Below are positions 46,991 to 58,699 of a stretch of DNA of 64,000 nucleotides, piece after piece. The notes beneath the pieces are model-generated. The model saw nothing but the letters and a program-made list of their open reading frames with translations. It did not search any database and was not told where the DNA came from. Source of the stretch: Paracentrotus lividus (taxonomy: Eukaryota; Echinodermata; Echinoidea; Camarodonta; Echinidae); the NCBI GenBank assembly GCA_940671915.1, contig CALNVZ010003426.1, positions 3,127,195-3,191,194 on the forward strand. Reading direction: 5' to 3'. Made by a program: the position numbers and the translations under genes. Each line of letters opens with the position of its first letter. Positions within the stretch are counted from its first letter, which is position 1.

Positions 46991-49239
46991 AGGACAATTA
47001 CCCCCTGGACAATTACCCCCCGAGGCACATTACCCCCCCCGAGGACAAATTATCCGCCCGGACATTACCCACCCCGGACAAATTAACCCCTAGGACAATT
47101 ACCCCCCGAGGAACAAGTATCCCCGGAAATTACCCCCCGCGGACAATTACCCGCCCCGACAATTACCCCTAGGACAAATTACCCCGGAGAGTTCCCCTGG
47201 ACAATTACCCCGGAAGTTACAGACCCGATTCAACTACCCCCGACGACAATTACCCCCCTCACAGGGCATTGATGTTGGAATCAAGCGGCGCCCATTGTGG
47301 GTCTCGCCGGTGTCGCAGGTTTTCTATTATTTATCTACTTATTTTATCATAATGAATCCTCTCTTTCTCTTTCATATTCTCTTTCTGCCTTTGCTTTCTC
47401 TCTCACTTCTTCTTATTCCTTGCTTTTTCTCCCCCCCCCCCTCTCAACCATCTGCGCCATGAAAATGGGGGGGGCTGAGCCCCAAGCCCCCCCCCCCCCC
47501 CCCCCCGTTTGGATTACTCATATATGCATCAGAAAATATGTAAACGGGCCCTCATATTACCTTTAATTTCACATGAACAACAAATTTGAAACAATTCATG
47601 AAGGAACAACAAATAGGCCCTACACATATAATCAACATCGTTGAATATCTCTGATTCATCTCTGATTCCCTGATATGATTTTTAATTAATTTTTGTTTAA
47701 ATTTCACGAAAAAATGGTAAAACCTTGGTCCTGAACCCATGGTTTATAAGGGCGGGGCAATAAAGTCATAATTATACTCCAAAAATTAACAAATTAAGTG
47801 AAAATATTAACTAAAGCTTGATATCAATTTAATGGTAAAATAAGGTTAATCGTAAAAAATTAATATAAATCATACATAAGTTATTCGTTATGGCCCAGAT
47901 GACCGCAATAGAACATGGTTTCGGACGCAACGTATTTTGCTGAATCTACACACCGTTGGGGAATATAGGCCAGTTACATATTTTTGATGCATATAATGTG
48001 TATCCAAACAGGGGGCTTGGGGTTGCAGAGCGCCCCCCCCATTTTTTCATGGCGAAGAAGGCGCCGCTAAACCAAAACAAAAAAGGGGAGGGGGTGGAGG
48101 TGGTGTGGTCGAATGGATAAGTCGGCGGACTGACGATCACAAGGTACGAGCGGTTCGAATCCCGTCCATTCCACTATGTCCTTTGGCAAGAATTTAACTG
48201 CATTTTGCCAGACTTGACCTAGTGAAGGTAAATGGTACCCGGAGAAGAAATTCCTCGAATGGGTTAAGCGCCCCTTTATAAGGGCACTATGGCTATAGCC
48301 GGGTAATAATTTAGCTGCGCCACTGAACTAGTTTACTAGATTAGTCGGCGCATTATAATGCTTTTAATATTGAATATTATTATTAAAAATAATTATTTAA
48401 AGGAAGGAGAAAAGGGAAAAAAGGAAAAATAAGAAAAGTGTGTGGTGTGAGAGAGAGAGAGAGAGGCAGAGATAGTAGAAAGAAGAAAGATAAATATAAA
48501 GGAGAAAGGAGAGAAAGCCATTAAGATAAGATCAAGTAGAAAATATTCGAAAAACTTGCGACAAGCAAGGCGAAGACTCACAATGGGCACCGCTTGATTA
48601 CAACTCAATTGCCGTGGAAGGGGGGGTAATGTCGGGTAAATGTCCTCGGGGGTAATTGTCGGGGTAATTGCTCGGGGGGTAATTTTCCTTGGGGTAATTG
48701 TTCGGGGGTAATTGTTCGGGGGTAATTGTCCTGGGGATAAATTATTGTTCCGGGTAATTGTCCTTCGGGGGTAATTGTCCTGGGGGTAGGTTGTCCTGAA
48801 ATACGAATTATAAAAGAGAAAGAGAAAGAGAAATTCTTAAGATAAGCTCGAGTAGAAAAATAATTCGAAAACCTGCGAGCGAGACTCACAATGGGCGCCA
48901 CTTGATTCCACCATCAATGCCTGTGAAGGGGTAATTGTCCGGGGGGTAATTGGTCCCTCGGGGTAATATGTCCGGGGGGTAAGTGTCCTCGGGGGTATTG
49001 TCCCGGGGGTAATTGTTTGGGAGTTAATTGTCCAGGGGCTAATTGTCCGGGGGGTAATTGTCTGGGGGGTAATTGTCCGGGGGGTAATGTCCGGGGGTAA
49101 TTGTCCGGGGGGTAATTGTCTGGGGGGTAATTGTCCGGGGGGTAATTTTCCGGGGTAATTGTCCAGGGGGTAATTGTCCTCGGGGGTAATTGTCCGGGGG
49201 TAGTTTGTCGGGGGGTAATGTCCGGGGGGTAATTGTCCT
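46991..49239. mobile_element. Foldback element with arms made of a ~15-bp repeat (TU-like)
   Basis: The left arm (46991-47260) is a degenerate tandem array of GGACAATTACCCCCC. The right side (48610-48795 and 48925-49239) is the inverse, GGGGGGTAATTGTCC. Inside them lie inverted inner segments (47275-47420 against 48430-48600, with a second inverse copy at 48795-48910). The middle holds C/G runs and a SINE. This architecture matches what is known of sea urchin TU foldback transposons, whose outer arms consist of short tandem repeats. The long open frames of Pro/Thr/Asn-Tyr repeats are only translations of the array. Confidence 0.65.
48098..48395 (+). mobile_element. tRNA-derived SINE
   Basis: A tRNA-like head contains an A box (TGGTCGAATGG at 48107-48117) and a B box (GGTTCGAATCC at 48152-48162). 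It is followed by a non-tRNA body (TTTATAAGGGCACTATGGCTATAGCC) and an AT-rich end. The head cannot fold as a complete tRNA with a normal acceptor stem, and the attached body argues for a SINE. It is nested in the foldback element. Confidence 0.75.
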
Positions 49240-49559
49240 GATACGCATGACACATGCGCAAATAGAAGTAATGAAAGCACAAGTATGAGAAGGGCGCAAA
49301 AATAACAGGCAGCGTCGAATTAATCAGGGAAAAAGGCAAAAATCCTTAATTTTTGGGAATAAAAGTAAAATTAAAGTAATCGCAGCTTTCACAATATAGA
49401 AAAATGAACGAAAAATGAAAAAAAAGCTCGAAAATATGTCAGAACAGGATAAAAAAAAGGATAATGTCAACGAAAAGTGCTAGAGAAAAAAAAAATAGCG
49501 GCCCAAATCATTATGGATTAGTTAAATCGTGCATTCTTGTGTACGGTAATATCTTACTG

Positions 49560-49960
49560 TGATTGAACAATGATTAATAGTATTGAAGAATGGATATCAT
49601 TATTTCATTTCATTTATCCAAGAAAACGATACCGGATCTGGAATAGCCTACCCAGCTCAGCAGTAAATGCTATCGGAACATCAATTTCAAGGAGGCTGCC
49701 TTACCCTTCATCAGAAATTGCAGCCTCCTGTTGGCTCTCACATAGTTTAACAATACTGGGAATTGTTTTACTCCGCACTGGAAATACCATATTTACTGTA
49801 CATAATAATTAAAGTACTTTGTCCCCACCAACTCACTTCATGGCATCCCTTGCGAAATTCGCTTGTCGACCATCCCAGTATAGCATCCTTAGTGAGCGCC
49901 GAGGGATTACCACATCAAGTATCAAGCACTATATCAAGGTTTGTCACAGTTTGAGTTCAA
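49560..49960 (+). other. Degenerate protein-coding relic, family uncertain
   Basis: A frame with YPRKRYRIWNSLPSSAVNAI and SRRLPYP continues, across indels, in the mirrored copy (58370-57960). The WNSLPSS-type phrase is common near the C-terminus of LINE reverse transcriptases, so a LINE relic is likely. Confidence 0.4.
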
Positions 49961-50052
49961 AGTCAAACGCAGCTCGCATATTATTATAATAACTTATTGT
50001 TACAGCACCAAATAGATCCTTGATGAGCACTATATATTCATCTATACTGTTA

Positions 50053-50516
50053 CATTATGTCCAAAAAAATGGTACAGTTGGGAAAAAATAATTTAGGTAT
50101 GAAATCTTTTCATATTATGTGTGTTTTGTGGTGGCCAAAATAAAGCCAAAAGATTTTTCTTGTTGTGAGCTTGTCCTGTATATAATTTGCTTTTCGTGAA
50201 CAAAAGTCTATGCTTAGTTTTGTGCGACAAGAACAAAATCGAAATTACGCGCACTTTTAATGTTCTGGGAGCGGTGAATTCACGGTATATACGGAAATCA
50301 CACACAAATCATGGGACGGCGTGCGAAAATGGATTTTTCTTGATGTAGAAAATTGTCATATCCAAATACTGCTCAAAATTGATGAAAAATTGCAGATGAA
50401 AGTCTAATACCTCTGCTTTAATGAAAGTTACTAAACAATACCAGGTTGTGATTTAATTCTTCAATACATAAAAAAAATGTTTTCCAACTGTACCATTTTA
50501 TTTGACACAGAGCTGT
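50053..50516. mobile_element. TA-flanked MITE, family CAGTcTGTGTCA (copy 4)
   Basis: Left part AATGGTACAGTTGGG, right part AACTGTACCATTTTATTTGAC, inverted, with the same inner sequence as the other copies. Confidence 0.7.
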
Positions 50517-50542
50517 ATATGATTACTATAATTATTATAAAT

Positions 50543-52525
50543 CACAACACTAAACGAAATTCCCCCTATTTCAAAATATCAATAATTTTGTTAATAGGAG
50601 GATTCAAAAAATCTGATTATATTTCCATGTAGGGAATTAATTAGAACATGGGAGTGAAATTTTAGGAAAATCATGTTGTCATGCTTCAGTGAGCAATGGT
50701 TGAAATGCAAACAATTCATTTTTTTGAAGTTCGCAAGCCTAAATTCACAACTTGATTCATGATATCGGAACGAATTTTTAGATTTTAAACATTTCATGAT
50801 CAGAATGTACGCAAAACGTGCTTCCAAACATACGGCAACAGGACGTTTGCGTAAAATTCACGGTTGAGTGAGCATGCAGCAAAATGCCAAATCTGGAGAT
50901 TTTTACTTCTTTGCCAGGTAAAATGATCAAATATTGATAGGATTCATGTTAGGAAGATGTTTTTAACTTTTGCAAAAAAATTTATCATTCCACGGTTGAA
51001 ATGACACCATAAAATCCATGTGAAACACTACTAAGTAAGCTATTCTTTCCATTTTGTACACTAAAAAATCATGTGAATATCGTTTTTTGTATTATTTTTA
51101 TGAACCGGTGTACGTGTGTACATGATGATATTGCATTTAATTAAAATTTCATGCTTTAGGGAGACACGTGGCACTGGGAAAAGCTGTTTTTTGAATGTAA
51201 AGAGACAAAATTAAAATTGCTTACTTTTGCTTAAACCATAACAATTCGTGTGAAAGTATTCATTTGATTCATTTCGCAAAAATCCCCGATTTTTTATGCT
51301 TCAGTGAACACAAGATATGAGAAAAACATGAAAAGGGAAGAAGTTTACGGCCCTGGTACGGCCTATGGTACTCTGATTCTCAAATTTGACCAAGTTCTTG
51401 TTAGTTAATGACTTCTTAAAAGATTTGTGCCAAGTTTCCAAGAATTAACTCACAGTAATAACGAGACCGAAAAAATTACAATGAAATTGGGCAATATTTG
51501 ACTTTTGTTCACTATTGATTTCCTCACCATTGACTTTACGTATAGAGTTTGAACATAAAGTGAACCAACGTCAAATATTGCTCATTTCATTGTCAAATTT
51601 TTTGTTCGTTATTACTCGTGAGTTAAATTCCTGAATTTGGCACAAATCTTTTAAGAAGTCATTAACTAACAGGAACTTTGTCAAATTGAGAATCCGACTT
51701 ACCATTAGGCCGGTGCAGGGCGTAAAACTTTCTTCCTTTTCATGTTTTTCTCATATCTTGTGTTCACTGAAGCATAAAAAACGGATTTTTTGCGAAAATG
51801 AAATTAAATGAATACTTTTCAAAAGATTGGTTATGGTTAAGCAAAGTAAGAATTTAAATTTTTGTCTCTACATCAAAAAAGAGCTTTTCGCAGTGCCACG
51901 TGCTCACTAAGCATGAAAGTTTAAATAAATGCAATATGATCATGTACACACGTGCACCGGTCATAAAAATAATACAAAAACAGATTTTACATGAATTTTA
52001 GTATAAAATGGAAAGAATACTTATTATGTTTTTTCAACATGGTATTTTGGTGTTCATTCAACGTGATTGATTTAAATTTTTTGAAAGTTAAAAACACTCT
52101 TCTGACATGAATCTCGTTCATATTTGTTAATATTTACCTGGAGTAAAAATGTAAAAATCGCAGTTTTGGCATTTTTTTGCTGCATGCTCACTCACCGTGA
52201 AATTTACGCAAATGTCTTTGCGTATGTTTGGAAGTACGTTTTGCGTACATTCTGAATGCTTGAAATGTTTAAAATCCTAAATTTGGGTCGATATCATTGA
52301 AATCAAAGTATATTTATATATATGAGGATATGCGACTTCCAAAAAATGACATGTTTTGCATTCAACCAATTGCTCACTGAAGCATGACTTCATGATATTA
52401 CTAAAATTCGCTCCATAAGATATAGTTAATTAAATTCCTATCATGGACATATAATTAGATTTATAATAGAGACTCTTTATTAACAAATTATTTGAATTGA
52501 ATGGGGGAACTTTCTTTTTGTGTTG
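50543..52525. mobile_element. ~2-kb palindromic (foldback) element
   Basis: Two arms of about 1 kb meet near 51540. Ends with TTCCCCCTATTT near 50558 are inverted near 52500. The word ATGCTTCAGTGAGCA, or its inverse TGCTCACTGAAGCAT, recurs several times per arm, beside GAACGTGTGTACATGAT-like blocks. No coding frame longer than about 80 codons. A second copy is at 55333-57365 in the mirrored arm. Confidence 0.75.
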
Positions 52526-53640
52526 TTGTTTTAGGTAATTATTGCCTAATAGTCAAACTATTCTCGAATCAAAGTGGCAATGGCCTATTGGTGCGTCTGC
52601 AGACGGAAATATAGCGCGAAACTCTTTCAGACCAGTAGATCGCCGAGTTGAAATCGTGTTCAAAACAAAGCGTTATATGCACACCAGCCAACTCACATGG
52701 CATACAGGCATCGTTGGAGATGTTGGATACCAGGATCCCTGGTAAGAAGCAAACTAGAACACACTCTGGAAGAACGTTTAAGCAACAACGAGGAGGCGAA
52801 AGACAATCCATATGTACGAAGGACCCGTCTGTTCTGCTGTTCTTCCTTCAAGAAGTTGGAAGTTGCGTTGCAACGGGATTCGGGAGATCTCTATGTAAAA
52901 TCAGAAGACAGGCGCCAGTGAGGATCGTTTTGAGGCTAACACAAGTGGAGAGGGATGGGACTGTGTTGCATTGTCAGACAGGGCACGCAAGGATATATTG
53001 GCGGTAAAATGGTGATTATCCAAAGGAGAATACAGGTGTTACACATCGTGATGCTCGTAAGATGTTCTGGCTCCAAACGGATCAAAAGCAGATGGCGATA
53101 ATACTGGTAAACTGCGACCTAAGAATATAAGCCGTGGAAACCAGGTGGATACTTTAACCAACCAGAATAGAATAACGATGATCTGAAAAAAAAAAGTTTG
53201 TAATTCAATGTAAAAGATAATTCTCCCACCGCAATTGTTCCGGGCTTTGGATGTACGGTTAGAGAATTTATTCGATTGCGTATGGAAATATGCAATGATT
53301 TAATAAGCAAATGTAAGGCGAGAGCAAGGAAAATGCTATCAATATTCTTGAAAGCGTACTTAACCAAGGTGAGAAAAGGCCCCACTGATGCACAAAGTAT
53401 GGACAATATCCTTTTGTGCAAATTTCCAGAAAACTTTTTCTTTTTTCTTTTTTTAATGAAGAATACTGATTTCTAAGCAGATTGGCATACTTTATGGTTT
53501 TAAAAGATAATATCATGGCATTTCCTTGACCAAATATAATTATAATGATACCTTTTTCGTGTCCATTTCAATAAATGTAAATGAAGAATTTACACCCGAA
53601 GTTCCTCAAAATAACTTAAAGCTTCCTGGAACATTGCGTT
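52526..53640 (+). other. Unidentified segment, possibly coding, frame broken
   Basis: The mirrored copy (55360-54650, - strand) is open for 236 codons (CWIPGSLGKEAK, ERLSNNEEAK, APVRIVEANTS), while this copy is broken into overlapping frames of 67-119 codons. Balanced base composition contrasts with the AT-rich flanks. I do not recognise the family. It could be exon sequence or the remnant of a transposon ORF. Confidence 0.35.
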
Positions 53641-54649
53641 ATGATGAACAGCATATCAGCTAAGACACGTTGAATGGAAATAATGTAATATTTCTTTCGA
53701 AGTCGATGATGACAGACGATGAAAATAGACGTGTCGTGTTGTGATGATAGCAGCGATGGCTATGATGACCACTTTTGATAAGGTAAAGCAACTTCGTAGA
53801 CGTCCTCCTTCGGCTGCATGTACCCGCAGTAAAGTTCATAAAGCAGAATATGAAAATGGCTACCATTTTTGTCTACGTTACAATGATGATGATGGGAAAA
53901 TGCAAGTTTGTTGAGATGATACTAAATAGCCGAAAATGGCTCGTTTCAATATGGCAAATCGAGCTTATGAACTTACTGCGGGTACATGCAGCCGAAGGAG
54001 GACGTCTACGAGTGCTTTACCTTATCAAAGTGTCATCATACGCCATCTGCTGCTATCATCACAACACCGACACTGTCTAATCATCGTCTGTTCATGCATC
54101 GACTTTCGAAAGAAAATATTACAATATTTCCATTCAACGTCGGTCTTGCTGATGATGCTGTTCATCATAACGCAATGTTTTCCAGGAAGCTTTTAGTTAT
54201 GAGGAGACTCGGGTAAATTCTTCATTTACATATTGAAATGACACGGAAAAAAGGTCATCAAATCATAATTATATTTGGTCAAGGAAATGCCGATTGTAAG
54301 TTTATTTAATCTTTAAAACCATAAAGGTATGCCAATCGGTAGAAATCAGTATTCTTCATCTAAAAAAAGAAAAAGAAAAAAGTTTTCTGGGGAAATTTGC
54401 CTACAAAAGGATATTGTCCAGTACTTTTTGCGATCAGTGGGGCCTTTTATACGCTTGGTTCAAGTATCGCTTTCATAGGGGAATATTGATAGCATTTCTA
54501 CTGCTCTCGCCTACATTTGCTTATCTAAACAATTGCATATTCCATACGCCAAATCGAATAAATCTCTAACCGTAACATCACAAAGCCCGGAACAATTGGT
54601 CCGGTGAGAATTATCTGTTACTTTGAATTACAAACTTTTTTTTTTCAGA

Positions 54650-55360
54650 TCATCGATATTCTATTCTGGGGTTGGTAAAGTATCCACCATGGTTTCCACG
54701 GCTAGTATTTCTTATGGTCCGCAGTTTACCAGTATATCGCCATCTGCTTTTTGATCCGTTTGGAAGCCAGAAACATCTTACGAGCATCACGATGGTGTAA
54801 TCAAACTGTAATTCTCTTGGATAATCACCATACCGCCAATAAATCCTTGCGTGCCTGTCTGGACAATCGCAACTACAGTCCCAATCCCTCTCACTTGTGT
54901 TAGCCTCAACGATCCTCACTGGCGCCTGTTTCTTCTGATTACAGAGAGATCTCCGAATCCCGTGCAACGCCAACTTCCAACTTCTTGAAAGGGGAAGAAA
55001 CGAGAAAACAGACTGGGTCTTCGTACATTGGATTGCCGTCTTCGCCTCCTCGTTGTTGCTTAAACGTTCTTCAAAGAGTTGTGTCTTAGTTTTGGCTTCT
55101 TTACCAAGGGATCCTGGTATCCAACATCTCAATCGATGCCTGTTTGGTGTGGTGTGATATAACGCTTTGTGTTGACACGAAATTTCCAACTCGGGCGATC
55201 TACTGGTTGCGGTCTGAAAGAGTTGTCGCGCTATTGTATTTTCCGTCTGCCAGACGAACCAAAATAGGGCCCATTGCCACTTTGATTCCGAGAATAGTTT
55301 GACTATAGGGCAACAACTAAAGCTTACAACACAAAGAATTCCCCCTATTTCAAATATCAA
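54650..55360 (-). other. Mirror of the unidentified segment, 236-codon open frame
   Basis: Reverse copy of 52526-53200. The open frame starts inside the flanking palindromic element, so its N-terminus is not a natural start. CDCPDRHARIYW and WRYTGKL are readable, but no domain is recognised. Confidence 0.3.
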
Positions 55361-57365
55361 TAATTTTTGTTAATAGGAAGAGTTCAAAAAAATCTAATTA
55401 TGATGTCCATGTAGGGATTTAATTAACTACCTGGGAAGCGAATTTAGGGAATATCATGAAAGTCATGCTTCAGTGAGGCAGGTTGAATGCAAACATGTCC
55501 ATTTTTGAAGTTTCGCAAGCCTAAAATTCACAACTTTGATTCATGAATTTATCGGAACCAAATTTTTAGATTTTAAACATTTCAAGCATCAGAAATGTAC
55601 GCAAAAAACGTACTTCCAAACATAAGCAAAGGACATTTGCCGTAAATTTCAACGGTTGAGTGAGCATGCAGCAAAAAATGCCAAAACTGTGCGCGATTTT
55701 TTACATTTTATCCATGGTTGAAATTACAAATATGACGAGATTCATGTCTCTAGGGAAGAGTGTTTTTAACTTTTGCAAAAAATTTAAAATGCAATTCACG
55801 TTGAATGAACACCATAAAATACCATGTGAAAAACACTAAAGTAAGTATTGCTTTCCATTTTGTATACTAAAATATCATGTAAATATCTTGTTTGTATTAT
55901 TTTTAATGAGAACCGGTGCACGTGTGTATCATGATATGATTGCATTTATTAAAAACTTTCATGCTTCAGTGAGCCACGTGGCACTGAAATAGCTCTTTTT
56001 TGAATGTAGAGACAAAAATTAAAATTGCTTACTTTGGCTTAACATAAACAATTCCTTTTGAAAGTATTCATTTAATTTCATTTTCGCAAAATCCGATTTT
56101 TTATGCTTCAAGTGAAACACAAGATATGAGAAAAACATGGAAAATGGAAGAAAAGTTAAGCCTGGGCACGGGCCCTAATGGTAAGTCCGATTTCTCAATT
56201 TGACGCAAAGTTCCTGTTAGTTAATGACTTCTTAAAGATTTGTGCCAAATTTTTCAGGAATTAACTCCAGTATAACGAACAAAAAAATTGACAATGAAAA
56301 TGAGCAATATTTGGACGTTGGTTCACTTTATGTTCAAATCTATACGTAAAGTCAATGGGGAGGAAATCATAGTGAACAAAAAGTCAAATATTGCCCAATT
56401 TCATTGTAATTTTTTTCGTCGTTATAACTGTGAGTTAATTCTGGAAACTTGGCCAAATCTTTAAGAAAGTCATTAACTAACAAGAACTTTGGTCAAATTG
56501 AGAATCAGACGTACCAATTAAGGCCGTACCAGGGCCGGTAAACTTTCTTCCTTTTTCATGTTTTTCTCATATCCTTGTGTTCACTGAAGCATAAAAAATC
56601 GGGATTTTGGCGGAAATGAATCAAATGAATACTTTCAGCACGAATTGATTATGGTTAAGCAAAGTAGGCAATTTATTTGTCTCTTCATCAAAAACAGCTT
56701 TTCGCAGTGCCAACGTGCTCACTAAAAGCATGAAAGTTTTAATAAATGCCAATATGATTGCATTGTACACACGTACACGCGTCATTAAAAATAATACAAA
56801 CAGATATTCACATGATTTTTAGTGTACAAAATGGGAAAAGAATACTTACTTAGTGTTTTTTCACATGGTATTTATGGTGTTCATTCAACTCGTGAATTGA
56901 TTTAAATTTTTTGGCAGAAAGGTTAAAAACACTCTTCCTAAGACATGGAATCCCATCAATATTTGATCAATTTTACCATGGCAAAAGAAGAAAAATCGCA
57001 GATTTGGCAATTTTTGCCTGCATGCCTCACTCAACCGTTGAAATTTTACGCAAACGTCCCTTTGCTGTATGTATTGGAAGCTACGTATTTTGCGTACATT
57101 CTGAATGCATGAAATGTTTAAAATCTAAAAAATTCGTCCGATATCATTTGAAATAAAGTTGGTGAATTTAGGCTTGCGAACTTCAAAAAATGACATGTTT
57201 GCATTCAAACCATTGCTCACTGAAGTCATGACAACTATGATTTTTTCCTAAAAATTACTCCCATGGTTTGGCTAATTAAATTCCCTACATGGAATATAAT
57301 CAGATTTTTTTGAACTCCTTCCTATTTAACGAAAATTTTGATATTTGAAATAGGGGGAACTTCGT
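55333..57365. mobile_element. Mirror copy of the ~2-kb palindromic element
   Basis: Same arms and repeated CTTCAGTGAGC words as 50543-52525, with many one-base indels. Confidence 0.7.
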
Positions 57366-57400
57366 TTTGTTTGTGTTATTAAATATTATAGTAATGATAT

Positions 57401-57880
57401 CAGTTGTGTCAATAAAATGGTACAGGTGGAAAACATTTTTTTATAGTATGAAAGATAAATCACAACCTGGTATTGTTTAGTATTTCATAAAAAGCAGGGT
57501 AATTAGACTTTCATCTGCAATTTTTTTGCAATCACATTTTGAAGCAGTATTTTTTGAGATATGACCTATTTTCTACAATCAAGAAGAAATCCATTTTTCG
57601 CACGCGTCCCATGATTTGTGTGTGATTTCGCGTAATGACGTGAATCCTCACCGCTCCAGAAACATTAAAATGCGTAATTTCGATTTGTTCCTTGTGCACA
57701 GAAACTAAGCCATAAATTTTGTTCTATCGAAAAACAAATTATACAGGACAAAGCTCAAATCAACAAGAAAAATCTTTTGGCTTTAATTTGGCACCAAAAC
57801 ACACATAATATGAAAAGATTTCAATACGCTAAATTATTTTTTGCCCCACATGTACCATTTTTTTGGATCATAGACTGTAC
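57401..57880. mobile_element. Mirror copy of the CAGTcTGTGTCA MITE (copy 5)
   Basis: CAGTTGTGTCAATAAAATGG at the left, TGTACCATTTTTTTGGATCA-TAGACTG at the right. Confidence 0.65.
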
Positions 57881-57959
57881 AGTAATAGATGAATTATATA
57901 GTGCTCTTCATAAGATCCATTTGTGTGTAAACAATAAGGTTATTAATAATAATATGCTG

Positions 57960-58370
57960 AGCTGCTTTGAACTTTTGAATCTCAAACTTGTTTGACAAAC
58001 CTTTGATAATAGTGCTTGATACTTGAATGTGGTAAATCCTCTGGCAGCTCACTAAGGATGCTATACTGGGATGGTTCGACAAGGTGATTGTCGCAAGGGA
58101 TGCATGAAGTGAGTTGGTGGGTGAACAAAGGTACTTTATTATATGTACAGTAAAATATGGTATGTCCAGTGTCGAGTAAACAATCCCAGTATTGTTTAAA
58201 CCTTGTGAGAGCCAACAGGAGGGGCTGCAATTGGTTCTGATGAGGGTAAGGCATCCTCCTTGAAATGATGGTTCCGATAGCATTTACTGCTGAGCTGGGT
58301 AGGCTATTCCAGATCTCGTATCGTTCTTGGATAAAATGAAATGAAAATAATGATATCCAATTCTTCACAT
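57960..58370 (-). other. Mirror copy of the WNSLPSS relic
   Basis: Reverse copy of 49560-49960. The frame 58368-57982 encodes FIQERYEIWNSLPSSAVNAI and continues further than the left copy. Confidence 0.4.
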
Positions 58371-58699
58371 ACTATTAATCATTGTTCATCACAGTAAGAA
58401 TATTACCGTACACAAAGAATGCACCGATTTACTAATCCATAATAGATTGGGCGCTATTTTTTTTTTCTCTAGCACTTTTCGTTGACATTATCCTTTTTTT
58501 AAATCCATGTTCTGACATATTTTCGAGCTTTTTTCTTCATTTTCTCGTTTCTTTTTCTATATTGTGAAAGCTGCGATTACTTTAATTTTAAACTTTTATC
58601 CCAAAATTAAGGATTTTTGCCTTTTCCCTGATTTAATTCGGACGCCTGCTGTAATTTGGCCCTTTCATACTTTGTTGCTTTCAATACTTCTATTTGCGC

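Noticed and set aside
48098..48174. Possible tRNA gene with good A and B boxes
   Set aside because: No complete cloverleaf with acceptor stem; a SINE body follows directly.
48605..49339. Long frames rich in PRTITP/PPDNYP repeats (also at 46980-47093, 58564-59091, 60855-61326)
   Set aside because: They translate the ~15-bp foldback array in several frames and on both arms; there is no start context or domain.
52570..52700. Resemblance to an SRCR domain (VRLADGK-like words)
   Set aside because: The conserved GRVEV...WGTVCDD continuation and cysteine pattern are missing.
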